From assembly GCF_017591425.1 (NCBI RefSeq), contig NW_024465369.1, positions 30,527,501 through 30,591,500 of the forward strand: a DNA stretch of 64,000 nucleotides, given 5' to 3'. A model generated the notes under the pieces. It was not told the DNA's origin. It did not search any database and saw nothing but the letters and a program-made list of their open reading frames with translations. Below are positions 45,100 to 57,558 of the stretch, one piece after another. The translations under genes and the position numbers were made by a program. This stretch comes from Ochotona curzoniae. Lineage: Eukaryota > Chordata > Mammalia > Lagomorpha > Ochotonidae. Numbering within the stretch: the first letter of the stretch is position 1; each line of letters starts with the position of its first letter.

Positions 45100-47200
45100 C
45101 TGACTGACACATACTAGTCCACACCAAAACTATGGCTGGAGGCCTGGCTGGCAGAGCTAGGTACCATTACTTGACTGAGTGATGGAATAGTGGACTGGTC
45201 ACACTTGGCAGGCTCAAGACACTAATCAGCACACAAGAGAACTAGGTCTGGGGGCAGACTCTGTGTAGAAAGTGTAGGGCCAACCCTATGGAAATACAAG
45301 TCCCGCAGGTTAGCTCATGAGCTGGGGGGCAATGGGCTGAGCTAGGTGTGACCATGGCACCTGCCATCACTTATGGATAAAGGAACCAATAGCAGTCTGG
45401 GCGGGCCAAGGCAGCAGCACCTGAAGGTACATCCTAAATAGGATGTGGGGTGGGCCAAGCTGCAACTGGAAGGGGACAGACCGGGCAGGGCCAAGCAAAC
45501 CTCAACTCACAAGAAAGAACAGAAATCAAGATGGAGCACATGTCATGCCAAACTAGGCTCTTACACCTACTGGTCTGCATGAGCCAGGGATACTAGGCCA
45601 CAGCATCGAAGGCAAAGGCTGAGATAGGTGAGGGGCTAAGCCAACTGAGTCATAGCAACCACTGGCAGGTGCGTAATATAGGGCTGGAAGCAGACTCAGT
45701 TGGGGAGCTGTGAGAGTACACCCTTGCTGGGTTCTGGTTTCCACAGGAGAATGCAGGGGCCAGAGTAGGGTCTGCATTCTGGTCTGGATATGGCTGCAGT
45801 CTCCCTTGGCACAAGTCTGGATGGGTCTGGGCGGGCCTAGCCTGGCTAGACGCCAGCACCATCTGGTGCTCTGCAGAACCTTGGTAGATGTAGTATGGAC
45901 TGGGCTTGGTCTCTGCCCCTATTTGGCCTTGTGTGAGCAGTGTCTGGATATGGACAAGCCTTGGCTGGGCTGAAACATCCAACAGTAAGAACTGGAATGG
46001 ATTGAAGGCCAGCAAGGAGGGCTGGCCCATGGAACCACCAGTACATGCAAGATCTGTCATAGGGATAGGTTCTGATGGAGGAGCTTGGGAAACTCCTCTG
46101 TCTGGACATAGCCCCTACAGGTGAACTTAAGAACCGAGATAGGGAGCAACCCAAACCAGGCCAGAGAATGATACCAACTGGCATACATATGGCACATGTA
46201 GAGAGCAGACCAGGCCGAACCTGTTCACATCACCTGCAGGTGAATCCGAGCACCAGAACAGAGTGTGGGTCGGGCTGGGTTTGGTTGCGACACAAACCAG
46301 TGTACATTGCGGAATGCCAAGGTGAGGTGAGTCATGCCTGATGTGGCCGCAATGCCCAAACAGCACACATGAGAACCAGGGAGGGACGGGACAAAGCCAG
46401 CAGAACACATGTGGGCTCCCCTGCTGGACAACCACTCCCACTGGAGAGCATGAGTTGGGATGGGGGCAGATCAGATCAGGAAGGGCTACAACATCTGTGG
46501 GCCTCATGTGAGCTAGATCAGGGAAGGACCAGGCTGGGATGACTGTTCCAACTGCTGCAAACATAAATTAGAGTGAGTGAGGGTTGTTTGGGCTTTGCTG
46601 CAGCATCAGCTGGTAGAGGCTGGCACTGGGGGCTAAATCTGTCAAGCTAAACTCTAGAAACACCTGAAGAGTGCTTAAACTGGGAGTGGGAGTGGCCTAG
46701 TAGGGAAATAGTGGACACCTCCCTCTTGGGTTACCACTCCCACTAGAGAGCACAAAAGCCAGGACTGGGGCAGGGGTGGCTAGACAGAAAGGCACCACCA
46801 GTATGTATGGGCTAGAGAGTAGGTTTGCTTGGGATGAACTAGGTTTGAATGCCCATTGACATGTATGAGAACTAAATGGGAGGTGTGTCAGACTGAGCAA
46901 GTCTGAGGTACATACTGGCATGCATGGAAGCCAGGGTAGGGAGCAGGCCTGGTGGGGGTTATGGGGAATCACCCCAACTAGGCTGCAACTCCCACTGGTT
47001 TGTGTGAGGGCACAGTATGAAGTGGGCAGGATTAGGCTGGATGGCAACAACCTTTGATGCGCATGGAAGGTAGGGCTGGAAACAAAACTGACCCAGCAAT
47101 TGCAATGACAAGCATGTGCATAAGCTGATTGGGATGACGGACTGTGCCGGACCCTGTACTGACAAGCATGTACAAGAATAAGATCTGGGATCACCTCAGA
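45100..47200 (+). repeat. Diverged minisatellite-like array
   Basis: About 2 kb of imperfect short units. Examples: 'ccactcccactggagagcatgag' near 46429, 'ccactcccactagagagcacaa' near 46731 and 'caactcccactggtttgtgtgag' near 46986. Between them lie 'ggcaggNcNggc' words. Divergence between units is large, so the array is old or selected for variation. Confidence 0.7.
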
Positions 47201-47615
47201 CAAAGTTTCCTTGGAGATCCCTCCACCTGAACTGCTGATCTGAGAACCCTAACCATGAAGAGACTATGTCAGCCAGTGGATTCAGAATAGATTTCATTGT
47301 GCTTGGAGCAGTGAGATGGGCAGCAATTCAGAACTGTTGAACTATCAAAACTGGTTGAGCAGGACCCTCAGAGCATGCCTCACATCGGGGACCTGGGATG
47401 GGTGGGTGGGAGTTAGGGTTGGGCTTCTCCCTTTGTTTCTCCCTGACTCCAGATACAAGGGGAAAAGAAAATGATATTAGTGTGGAAACAGTGGTATTAA
47501 CCACTTTCCTGTAGCCCTTGAGCCTTTGTACCCTCATTAACCTAGTAAGATTATTAAAAAGCAAAAAATACTTAGTACAGAAAAAGAAAAAAGGCAAAGA
47601 AAAATTTTTAAGCAA

Positions 47616-48246
47616 AGTGTGGCATCCATACCAGGAACCTATAATTTTTAAAAAATGAAAATGGCTCTGATCTACAACCAGAGTGGAAATCATTGTCTTC
47701 ATGAATCTACATCTGATTGTCTGAATCATAGAAATCTGCGCAAAATTGAGTACATCAGAGATATTCTGAGATACAAAACGGGTGATTGCTGGAAGAGTTC
47801 TGTATCAGTGTAAATGATTGCATCAGAAGAATTTACAGTATAGAAGAACAAATTTGTTTTAAAAACTGGAGTGATTAGTCACAATGGCCAGCCATATTGA
47901 ATAATTAAGGCTTTTGTGTGTGTGTCTTTAATGTAAAGCTTTATAAGAATAAAGTATCTTTAATGTAAAGCATCATAATATTCCTGATTATACTATTGAG
48001 TATCCTTCTTACCATTACACTTTTGTTGTATTGGTCACTTCTTGTTGTCTTTTTGTATGATGATATTAAGCATTTGGAGTCACATCGAGTGACTAATCCA
48101 ATCATTGGCTTCCATTCTTCTTATTATTTTTTTTTTTACTTTTAAAATTAGTGCTTCTCTACAAATTCAGTTCTATCATCCTATTACAATAATCATTGTG
48201 ATCATTTTACAGTGCACGGAATTGAAACCAAATTGAACAATTTGTG
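47616..48246. other. AT-rich unique sequence
   Basis: Includes the repeated 15-mer tctttaatgtaaagc (47925-47939 and 47957-47971) and a T-run at about 48127-48137, followed by sequence that may be a short 5'-truncated antisense LINE 3' end (48138-48240). Not assigned. Confidence 0.4.
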
Positions 48247-48862
48247 TTTATTTGCATCTGCATGGAAAGAGACTGAGAGTCTGAGGCAGATTTTCCCAAA
48301 TACCTCCCATAGCCAGGGCTAACTCAGGCCAGAGCCTGGAGTTTGGAACTTCATGTGGATTTTCTTTCTTTTTTTTTTTTTAAAGATTTACTTATTTTTA
48401 TTGCTAAGTCAGATATATAGAGAGGTGGAGAGACAGAGAGGAGGATGTTCCATCCAAGGATTCACTCCCAAAGTGATCGCAACGGCTGGTTCTATGCCAA
48501 TCCGAAGCCAGGAACTAGGAACTTCCTCCAGGTCTTCCACACAGGTGCAGGGTCCCGAGGCTTTGGGCCTTCCTGGACTGCTTTCCCAGGCCATACACAG
48601 GGAGCTGGATGGGAAGCATGGCATCTGGGATTAGAACCGATGCCCATGTGGGCTCCCGGTGTGTTCAAGGTGAGGACTTTAGCCGCAAGGTCACAGCACT
48701 GGGCTCTTCATGTGGGTTTTCTACATGGTTGGCAGGAGCCCAAGCACTTGAGCCATCATCTACTTTCCCTAGAGTTACCAAGGTTAAGCAACAAGAACTT
48801 TGGTACTCTGATATGAGATGCAGCAGCTTAACCTGCAGCATCACACTGCCTACCTACACTGC
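48247..48862 (-). mobile_element. Old C-SINE, antisense, split by a younger SINE
   Basis: The left half, 48247-48364, ends in 'gtttggaacttcatgtggattttc'. The right half, 48706-48862, resumes at 'cttcatgtgggttttctacatggttggcaggagcccaagcacttgag'. The two halves join into one older SINE. Confidence 0.85.
48365..48705 (-). mobile_element. Young C-SINE nested in the older one
   Basis: Antisense copy from a T-run to 'gtcacagcactgggct'. Target-site duplication cttcatgtggattttc (48349-48364) and cttcatgtgggttttc (48706-48721), one mismatch in 16. Confidence 0.95.
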
Positions 48863-49429
48863 TCTTTAAACTGACAAGATGTTGATTTAAATGAAGAAGA
48901 AGCTGTTGGTTTCATATGCAAAAACAATGTGCTGCATCTGTTTCCCTTCTGTTTGCCAAGTTGCCAGGAGAGGAGAACTGAAAGCCAGTGCCCTCTTGCC
49001 GAACTTGGTTTCATTAGCCCCAGATACATACTCTTTCAAGGCATCCCAAATGAAGGAGCAAAAACCACAGCTAAGGATACAGCTAGATACTCAATCAATG
49101 GCAGAGTCAGCTACAAGTGAGCAAGCAGCAGTGATGTTTTTGCCACTTAAAACCTGCATTTTCTTTTCCTCTTCCTTTTTTTGTGCTTCCTTCCTGCTGT
49201 ATGAAAATGGCTTGCTTTATTTACATATGAATAAGGGAAGAAGCTGGAAAATAATGTAGGCAAGACAGAAACATGAAGGGTGTGACAGAATGATTTTTTC
49301 TGAAATCCATGTCCTTATACAGCCTCCCCTGGCTACTCTGAGTATCATTTCTTTGACATTCCATATCCTTTCTCCTGCTGGGTTTTCTTCCCATAGCTTT
49401 CATCATATATGATATGCTGTGTGTGTTTT
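48863..49429. other. Unique intron sequence
   Basis: The 122-aa plus-strand frame at 48891-49259 has no recognisable domain or splice context. Nothing else seen. Confidence 0.35.
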
Positions 49430-49605
49430 TATTATTTCTCTTGTCTTCGGGCCATCTCTTCTGCTGGAAAATAAGTTCTATGAGAAGCATGATTTTCCAT
49501 TTGTTCTGTTCTTTCTGTTGTCCCTGGCACCTGGAGTGCTGCCTACCACTGAGCAGGTGCTGGATAAATTGAGTTTTAGTGAATGGATAAATGAGAATGC
49601 ATTAG
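49430..49605 (+). repeat. L2 LINE 3' end
   Basis: Good order match to the L2 terminal region: 'gaaaataagttctatgagaagcatgattttccatttgttctg', 'ccctggcacctggagtgctgcctaccac', 'gagcaggtgctggataaattgagttttagtgaatgg'. Confidence 0.7.
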
Positions 49606-52554
49606 CAACTTAATCGTCCTGGCATTTGGCTTGATTATTCTTATGCTGTTTGTTAAAGTGCTGTCATTTAAATAAATGGAATCTTAAACCAAGGAAATTC
49701 ATGGTCAGGCTGACCTAGTCTTTTCTTGTTAGTATCTGCGCTTGTTACAAATGCCATTTCCCCTATATTTAGATGGTTTTTGATTACTTCTTGTGTAGAC
49801 TAACTGTAATTTTCCTCTTCTTCAATGTCCTCATGGTTTTCTCAGGGACAAAATTACAGTGAGTCCCGTTATGAAACGGCTTGATTTTACAATGAGTGTA
49901 TTCATTTCCATCATGGATTAAATGTTATTCACTGGAACAGTAACTATGAATAAATATGTAGTTTAATAATTAATATGTTATCTAAATATTAGTCCTAATT
50001 AATATTATGCAAATATTAAAATACTGTTTGGTAATAAAAACAATGATATAAGCCTCCTGTACTGTTTGGTAAAAGACGCATATCACTATTATTTGTAAGT
50101 GCTAGTGTATAAAAAAAGTGGATAATTCTGTCAGGATGTAGATTCTATAATCAGGTGCTATACTGATGAATTCTTACTCAATGACATAAAAAAGAAAAAA
50201 CATGCCTTTTGAACCAATGAAACCACATTTAAACCCACCATATTGAATTACGCTTATAGAGTTGGAATATGTTTAGGGTGGCAAACTCATTCCATTATAA
50301 TATACTAGAAACCCTAATTGAAGACCTAAAATTGCATTTAACTCATTGAATGCACCTATTAATGGTAATTGCACCTCAGCTTGATAGGGATTTTCTAGGT
50401 AATACTTCCCAGTGCTAACAGACTAATGTGCCTTCTCAGTTCATTTACTAAAGCTGTTTGCATTGGAGCAAGTAAAATGTCATTGCCTCATGGCGATTCC
50501 CCATTTAAAGGTTACCTTATGCATACCTTGTATCATGGCCCCTCACGTATACAGTGAAGTTATAAAGTTGTTTGCATATCTTATCCTGGAGGCTCCTGGC
50601 TCCAGTATGGTTCAACTTCATGACCTTTTCTAGCTTTGCCAATTCCTAGTACAGTAATTACTTAGTTTTTCACTTGTTTACACAGGCAGGTTCTGTAACT
50701 GACAAGATATATGCCTGGAGAACCAGGTACTTGGCAAGCAATAAGCATAACCATATGAAAATAAGAGCAAAAATAAAGAACATAAACATTGATGGATTAA
50801 TATTGTAGGCATTGGTGAACTTGGAAATTCACTAGGTATTAGATTCACAAAGCAAAGAAGCATTCCAAAACTACAACCAAAAATAAAAAGAGACCAACAT
50901 ATTTTTGATATATTCTACCAGCTTAGAAAGACCTATAGGTTGCTCAGTGGTACACTGATATCTTGGCCATCTGTTTTTTGTTTTTGGATAAATTGTGTAG
51001 TAATTTAAAATTAGGAACCTAATGTCATTCAAGTTTTGTTAATCACCATGTACTTCTGTCCCACTGATCTTAAAGGCAGTCTTTTTTTTTTTTTTTCATT
51101 GAGAGAGAGATGCTTTATCGTGCATTCCCAAACCTCTCTCTAGATTGCTGGCTCAGCTCTTTGATGTAGATGTTTTGCATTGATATATCCAATTTTATTT
51201 TGCAGCTTCTTGCAAAAATGCACATTTTTGGAAGATCAGAAGCTGAGAAAACAGGAAGGCAGGCTTGATGAAAATCAGAAACTGATGATTAAAACATAAG
51301 TGCCTGGAAATCGATTCCTGCTTTGTAATTAACGCAGCAGCTTGAAGGGTGCTTTCTCTATCCTTATGAGAGAAGATAAATAATATATAAGGATATGCTA
51401 CTCATTTTAAAAAGTATACTTTGATCAGTTGTCTGATTAATATTGAATAATGATAAACCAAATTGTGATTCTCTTCTGAATTTTAATGTATATGAAAATA
51501 GCTGTAGGAGAAGGGTGTTTATAATTATCTCCTAAATGAAACTATCATATTTTCATCAGTGTATAATTTAGAAAATATTAATTTTCAATTCTAAACATGA
51601 TGTAAAGTTGAGCCTCTCAAAAAAAAAAAGGACACAGTGGAAAGCAATTACTTTGTTTTATTTAAACAACACATTATTACGTAAAATAAGCTTGTGTTGT
51701 CATGATTACTCTAAGTTCTCTGAATCTGTTTAATAAAAATGACTTTGTATTGTCAGTGATTCGAGAAGTTTAAGTCTGATGAGGTCCCTGTGTAAAGAGA
51801 AAGGAGAGCTCCCAGTGATGTAAGCTCTGCATGTATGGTATTGGAGTCAGCACCATGGCCAGAGCATGCCAAACCAGGGTTGCCTTCAGAAGGAAGAGAT
51901 GGGAAATTTAGGGCTCAAAGAGAGTCTAGGAATTAATCCACCCAATTTCCAATTTCACACATAAGCAGGCAGTTGAGTGGATTGCTTCAATCAAGTATCA
52001 CCCAGTTGCTTACTGGGCAATCTGAGGCCTTAGAGGGGGGAATTTCAATACTCTCCTGGCTCTCTCTTTCTCATGTGCTCTTTCAATGTTTGTGGGAATT
52101 GGGAAATTAAGAAAACTTTTCTGTATATGCCCCAGCCTTTAACAAAAATCATATTCTGGAGCCACTTAATTTAATATTAAAATGTTTGGCTGCTCTGAAA
52201 GCAACATTCTCAATGACAACATTTTGCAAATTTTTTATTATACTCATTTACATAAAATAAGTTGCCCATGGCCGTTTGTAGACATTTTGCTGGCAGGTAT
52301 TCATTGATTGTGAATTTAGGGAATATAGAACTGCTTGTATTTCATACGTTTGGAGTCATATAATGTGACTTATGACTTGTTGGTTTTCAGATGCAGCACA
52401 TGACATAATGAGAATATTTTTAAAAAGAAATCAAACTTAATCCTCAAAGAAGTCACACCTAGAGTTCTCAGTGTCAGAGAAAGAGAGTACACACAGATTT
52501 CATGGTTTTTTTCTACATAAATTCTTTAAAGAAAACTTTTGTCATTTTTAAGGT
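49606..52554. other. Repeat-poor intron, possible conserved noncoding sequence
   Basis: About 2.9 kb with little repeat content. A tail-like fragment at 51078-51165 (T-run then 'cattgagagagagatgc') is probably an antisense SINE relic. The stretch 50290-50640 looks like well-ordered unique DNA. No exon recognised. Confidence 0.4.
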
Positions 52555-52785
52555 TTTTTTAAATTTACTTTTGTTTTATTTGAAAGGCAGAAACAGAGTG
52601 AAAGAAAGAGGTAAATTCCATCCACTGATTCACTCTCTAGATATCTGCAATAGCAAGGGTTGAGTCAGGCAAAAGTCAGGGACCTAAAACTGTTTAAATC
52701 TCCCCTGAGAGTGGCAGGGACATACGTATTTGAACCATCACCTGCTGCCTTCCAGAGTGTGCATTAACAAGAACCTGGAGTAGAT
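52555..52785 (-). mobile_element. Old C-SINE, antisense
   Basis: From 'ttttatttgaaaggcagaaacagagtg' through 'ccatccactgattcactc' to 'gtgtgcattaacaagaac'. Some internal loss. Confidence 0.78.
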
Positions 52786-54739
52786 TATTTCTTTCAAGTA
52801 TCTTTAGAAAGATAATTTTTAAGTAGCTCTTACCTCAAGTAAATTCATTTCTTAAAATTTGCTGCCTTGTGAAAGTCCTGCAGGGAGTTTATTTAGGCTA
52901 TATTGTTTCAAAGGCCAACTCTATTCTCTTCCTTAGTAGTTGTTTAAAGCTTCTGTATTGCCACCTGGATAATAGGAGGCCCCAGCTCTGTCTGTTAGGA
53001 GGTTTTGGTTCAAGTATATTAAGAAAATCTAGATTACAATATACATAGCTGGGTAAAGAAGTATCTTAAGAATTTTCAGAAAACTGCAAATCTTTGCTAC
53101 TCTAACGAAGCTCATCAAGTGCTTATTTCATTACTGTCAGTGAACTTTTTGTCAAGTTGGTATTGACATCTATTGATCTGTCTCTTTAAATATATTTCTT
53201 ACATGTGTATAACATACATTGGTCATTTGAAAATTAAATGTTCACAGAGTTATGCAATTCATAGAAACTATTTACATATACCATTAAAGAACATTGAAAA
53301 TGTCTTAACTTGATATTCTTGCCAGACTCTTCAGAACTATTTTTTTGACCGTTGGGAAGATGTTGGGTTCATGGTAGCTTATCCATGTTTTCTAAAATGC
53401 TAGTATTTATGCAAAAGCCTAGGTTTTATCAATGCAACAAATACTGTCATTTGGTTGTGCTAAGGAGACAGATTCATCTTCAAGAAAATATTTACAAATG
53501 CTCAATTCAGAATAACCACATCTTCTCAACTGTACTTTTGTGTAAAAATGATATTCCATTAAAAATCAAAGAGTGCCTAGTTCAGCCTGACATGCAAGTC
53601 AGAATCACGTAACTACCATCCCTGGAGACATGTACTACAGAAAGCACAGAAGTGCTGTGTATATACCTTCTTTTCATTCTGCAGAAACATGTTCAAGGAT
53701 AGAGATAAACACGGTTTATGACATTTACTGGTTGGTCCCAGGCAAGGCTTTTTCCTTCAGACTCTCTGATGGTGAAGAATGCCATGACTTCCAGTATCAT
53801 TTGGTGTTATTGTCTTGTTTCCTGCTGGCCATCCAGTGACTTAAACAATTGCTGTTCCAGCACATGTCATCACAGCAAAAAAGATAAATATCTTTTATTA
53901 ATATTTGAGTTCCAGCCTTTCATCTTCCCGAAAGAGTTTGAGACTCTGGCAATGTGCAGACGGCAATTGCCAACTACTGTCTGTGGTACCCATGGATAGA
54001 GGGGAGTGAGACTACTAAGTTATGGGATGCTAAAGGCTAACAAGGGGCAAAGAGATAGAGGAGGTACATTTTGTGTCCAACCACAAAGAGGCCAGAGAGT
54101 GTTGTTCATCTGTATGGTATGGCCTCTACTGTAAGTCTCTTACCTTGGAACAAGGGAAAAATAAGATTATAGCATACAACTAATAAGCCTTTGTGAAACA
54201 ATAGTAGCCAGATTTTTCACTTACGTTTCATTCTTCATGTTTATTACTGTTTTCTCCCACATATGTCCTCTACCTCTATAAGACAGGTCCTCTCTTTCCT
54301 ATATGGCATATTTAAGCAGAGCAGATACAAAATAATAAAATGGTCATTATAATTACTATGGAGATTATACATTGTTATAATTGATAAAATGACTAGTAAC
54401 ATTCCAAGTTACTATGTTTCTTTACTCTAAATAAATAGTGAAGGTGGGAATAAGACAGTCTTTCTGTGGATAGGCAGTGCTTTTTCATTTCATTTTCAGT
54501 GTCGATTTCATTTTCCTATAAGTATTCACCCTCATTCCTGGTGAGTGAGTGTAGGCTTTAGGAGTTTACACTGCTCTACTATCACTCCTGATACAAGGCT
54601 TTAAACTAAGTTTAGTATTTAATGCTAATTGGAACAACAATCTGCAGCTCGCCTTCTTGGATTTTTCACAGCATGAAAAGTAGAGAGTCTGTATAAGTCC
54701 AGATACACCCACCAGGGGATCTTAAAAAAAATTCTCCCC
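52786..54739. other. Unique intron sequence
   Basis: About 1.95 kb with no gene or repeat that I can identify. Open frames at 53352-53999 have no motifs or plausible splice context. Confidence 0.4.
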
Positions 54740-54957
54740 CTGGAAGAAGCACCGGAGGATGGAGCAAGTGCCTGGGCCACTGCCATTCTCTTGAGAGATC
54801 TGGATGAAAATTCCTGGTTCCTAAGTTCAGCCTGGCTCAGCTCCAGCCCTTGAGGTCATCTGGGGAGTGAAACAGCAGATAGAAGATTGCTCTTACTCTG
54901 GCTCTTGTCTCTCTATGACTTTCAAACAAATAAATATATCTTTAATTTTAAAAAAGA
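54740..54957 (+). mobile_element. Old C-SINE, 5'-shortened
   Basis: 'gatggagcaagtgcctgggccactgcc', 'cctggttcctaagttcagcctggctcagctcc', 'ctggggagtgaaacagcagatag' and 'caaacaaataaatatatcttta'. Confidence 0.8.
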
Positions 54958-56189
54958 GGAAATTATCCCTCTTCTCTCTTTTTCTCATGTTACTGTGGCT
55001 TTCAGTTTTCTTTCTTTCTCTTTTCCTTTCACATGACATAAAAGGCAGTATTTGATTTATGATTATTGTGTATGAATATTAAAGACTTACATAGCTTGGA
55101 TGTGGGTGGCAGAAACCTAAATCTAGGATCTCTGCTACCACAATTTATTCACTTTGTAGTGTTTGTGAGGTCTTACCATAACATCTCAAACAGAATTGTC
55201 TGAAACTATGAGTATCTCTGGTGTTGTGCCAGCGTAAAGAGACCCAATAAATATTCACTTTTCATTCCTTGCCTGTTTCGGCCAAGGCAAAATTTTCTGT
55301 TATTGGTGAGTAATTTCCTATAACCATGCTGCCTTCCGTGTGCTTGCTTAAAAGTGACTTTGAAAGTTGACAGTTGACTTCAATACTCAAGTACATGAAG
55401 CCACATGTAAACAATAACTGACTTACAGATTATGAACTTTTTCAAAAACCTGGAGTTCCATGAAGAGGAAGATCTATAAAAAGCTGCAGGAAACAATTTC
55501 TAGAAGCAGAAAATTAACAAAGAGAGCCTGGAAGATTGAGCAAGAGACAGTGGGACAGGGATGGGATGCCAGACAAGTGCTCTGTAGGAATGGAAGATAG
55601 ACAGCATGAGTTTGGTCTGGAGTGAAGTGTGGATATGTGGCTCACGAGCGTACAGTCACAGTGGACCACAAGCCAGCAGCAGCTTTCAGCCAATTGGAAC
55701 TTCTCCCTCTCAGTTGGAAAAGAGGAAGAGGCTTTTAAACCCTTTTTATCCTGATGTATAATGCAGAAAAAAGGGGTGATGCAGAAGACGAACAGTAAGG
55801 AAGTGCATGCTCTTCCTTCTACCTCTGCTGATGGCCTTTCTCTCCTCCTCCTGTATACCACCACTTTGACATATCCTAGTGGAGCCTTCTACTGCAACTC
55901 CACCCTCCAAGACTAGGTGAGGGGTCACTTTATATGTATTTCTCTGTGTCTTCACTGTGTTTATATTCACTATCACTTGTTTTGTAATAGGTTCAATTGC
56001 CCAGGAGAAAGCTTGTCCATTGTGTCTTTAAGCCTGTCAGGGTGACTCCTTCATGTTGCCCATTCAGTAAACTCTTGGAAGAGCATGTGGATGAGGAGGC
56101 TGTAATCCTATTCAGAAAAGATTAGAGCCTACTCAAATTGGTTCAGAAGTGGTTGGCAGGGGTTGCTGAAGAATTTAGATTGAACAAAT
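54958..56189. other. Unique intron sequence
   Basis: The 116-aa minus frame at 55514-55864 and the 76-aa frame next to it have no domain. Nothing else recognised. Confidence 0.35.
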
Positions 56190-56493
56190 TATTATTTTTT
56201 AAAAGTAGAATGACACAGAGACAGACATGGTGAGAAAGAGACAAAGATACAGACAGAGAGGGTACTTTGACTTAGTGGTTCACTTCCCGAATGCCAGCAT
56301 TGACGGACTGGGCAAGGACAATAGCCTAGAGTTGGTCATTCAGTCCGGTTGATCCACATCTGTGGAAGGAACCCAATTATCTGAGCCATCACTGCTGCCT
56401 CCCTTCATCTGAATTGCTAGAAGCTGGAATTCAACCCAGGTATTACAGTTTGGCATGCAGGCACCTTAACTGCTAAAGAACCACTTCAGTATA
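56190..56493 (-). mobile_element. Old C-SINE, antisense
   Basis: From 'ttttttaaaagtagaatgacacagagacag' to 'caggcaccttaactgctaaag'. Diverged, with 'gagccatcactgctgcctccc' of the old subfamily. Confidence 0.8.
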
Positions 56494-57340
56494 ATTTAGT
56501 GCTGATAATACAAACATCAGGAGAAGAAAAAAGCAGGAGTAATCATTGTACAAAGATAATCACTAACTCTCTATATAAATATACCATCAGTACTTTTAGT
56601 GGGCATGTCTAAATACATACCTTCTTTAAACATAAGGAACACTGTATGTTCTGTTTATGATCTAATATGAATTAACCATAACATTACCTTAGGTGTGGTA
56701 GACAGTCTTATGCACTATTGATGACATTGCCTGACATGACATTCAAGCTGTGCAATTACATGTGCTCTGCTTTCTGCAGAGCTACAAAGGTCATCTGGAC
56801 ACAGGAAAACACAACCTAGAAATAGGGAGCCTTGATACTCAGCTTGCAATCAGTAGGGCATGGGACCCAACAGCCTGGTTCTGTGCTAGGACAGTTATGA
56901 GATACATACTGTGTGTAGTTCTACAGGGGCTCCCTGCAGGGCTGGGATGCAGCTGCCTGCAACATTCACCAGCTCATTCCTGAAGGCCATTTTGGGTATT
57001 CTTCCCATCACTACCACTTTCTACAAAGTAGCCTGATCCAAGTTTTTATCTTAATGTCTACTGCCAGAGAATGCATGCCAATGTTAACCCCACATTTTTT
57101 GATAGGTGGCTTCCTTTCAGTTTATTATTCTTTTAAAAAGTATTCTCATGCATATCCATATGCAAATGTTTTTACATGTGGGTCTAATAGAGTATGCCTT
57201 TACAGTTGCTACATAGGTCAAGGATATGCACATTTTATAGACCGTAGACATAGATGATCAAATTTCTGTCTTCGGAGGAAATATTCAAGTTTGCAAAGTG
57301 CTGGCTTCCGTAGTACACTGATGACATGTGGGTATTAACG

Positions 57341-57558
57341 TTTTTTAATACACTATGACCACATAATGATGTTTCAGTCAATGATGGGTTATGTATTTGA
57401 TAGGGATCCTTTCAGATGATATCTCTTGGTAACATCACAGCCATCTGAGTTGATATAAGTACAACCTGTGGTGTTTTCACAATGACAAAGTCACCTAAAA
57501 ATGAACTTCCAGCAACATGTCCCTATTCTTAAGCAACACATAATTGTAGTTGCATGAC
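57341..57558 (-). mobile_element. Tigger-associated (TcMar) MITE, internally deleted
   Basis: The left end, 'ctatgaccacataatgatgtttcagtcaatgatggg', and the right end, 'cacaatgacaaagtcacctaaaaatgaacttcc ... cttaagcaacacataattgtagttgcatgac', match the two ends of a primate-wide Tigger MITE in order. The middle of the family consensus is missing. Strand depends on the consensus convention. Confidence 0.65.

Larger units (their letters stand above)
44432..47599 (+). mobile_element. Composite tandem-repeat retroelement, unclassified
   Basis: A GC-rich block of about 3.2 kb unlike its surroundings. It begins with two copies of a segment starting gggcaaaggcagctccctgc (44432 and 44684, period 252, similar for about 115 bp). 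From about 45100 to 47200 it consists of diverged short units (roughly 60-85 bp) with recurring words such as 'gagaaccaggg', 'ccactcccactgg' and 'gcatgtatgagaac'. It ends in a unique region (about 47200-47550) followed by ATTAAA and an A-rich tail to about 47599. Possible imperfect target-site duplications are aaaaattttcaaacaa (44416-44431) and aaaaatttttaagcaa (47600-47615). The layout resembles SVA-like non-autonomous retroposons or a monomeric L1 5' UTR; I cannot name the family. The long minus-strand open frames here (210, 168, 145 and 136 aa) show no domains and follow from repeats with few stops. Confidence 0.6.

Noticed and set aside
48891..49259. 122-aa plus-strand open frame as an exon
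   Set aside because: No acceptor or donor at sensible positions and no similarity that I recognise to ceramide synthase or another family.
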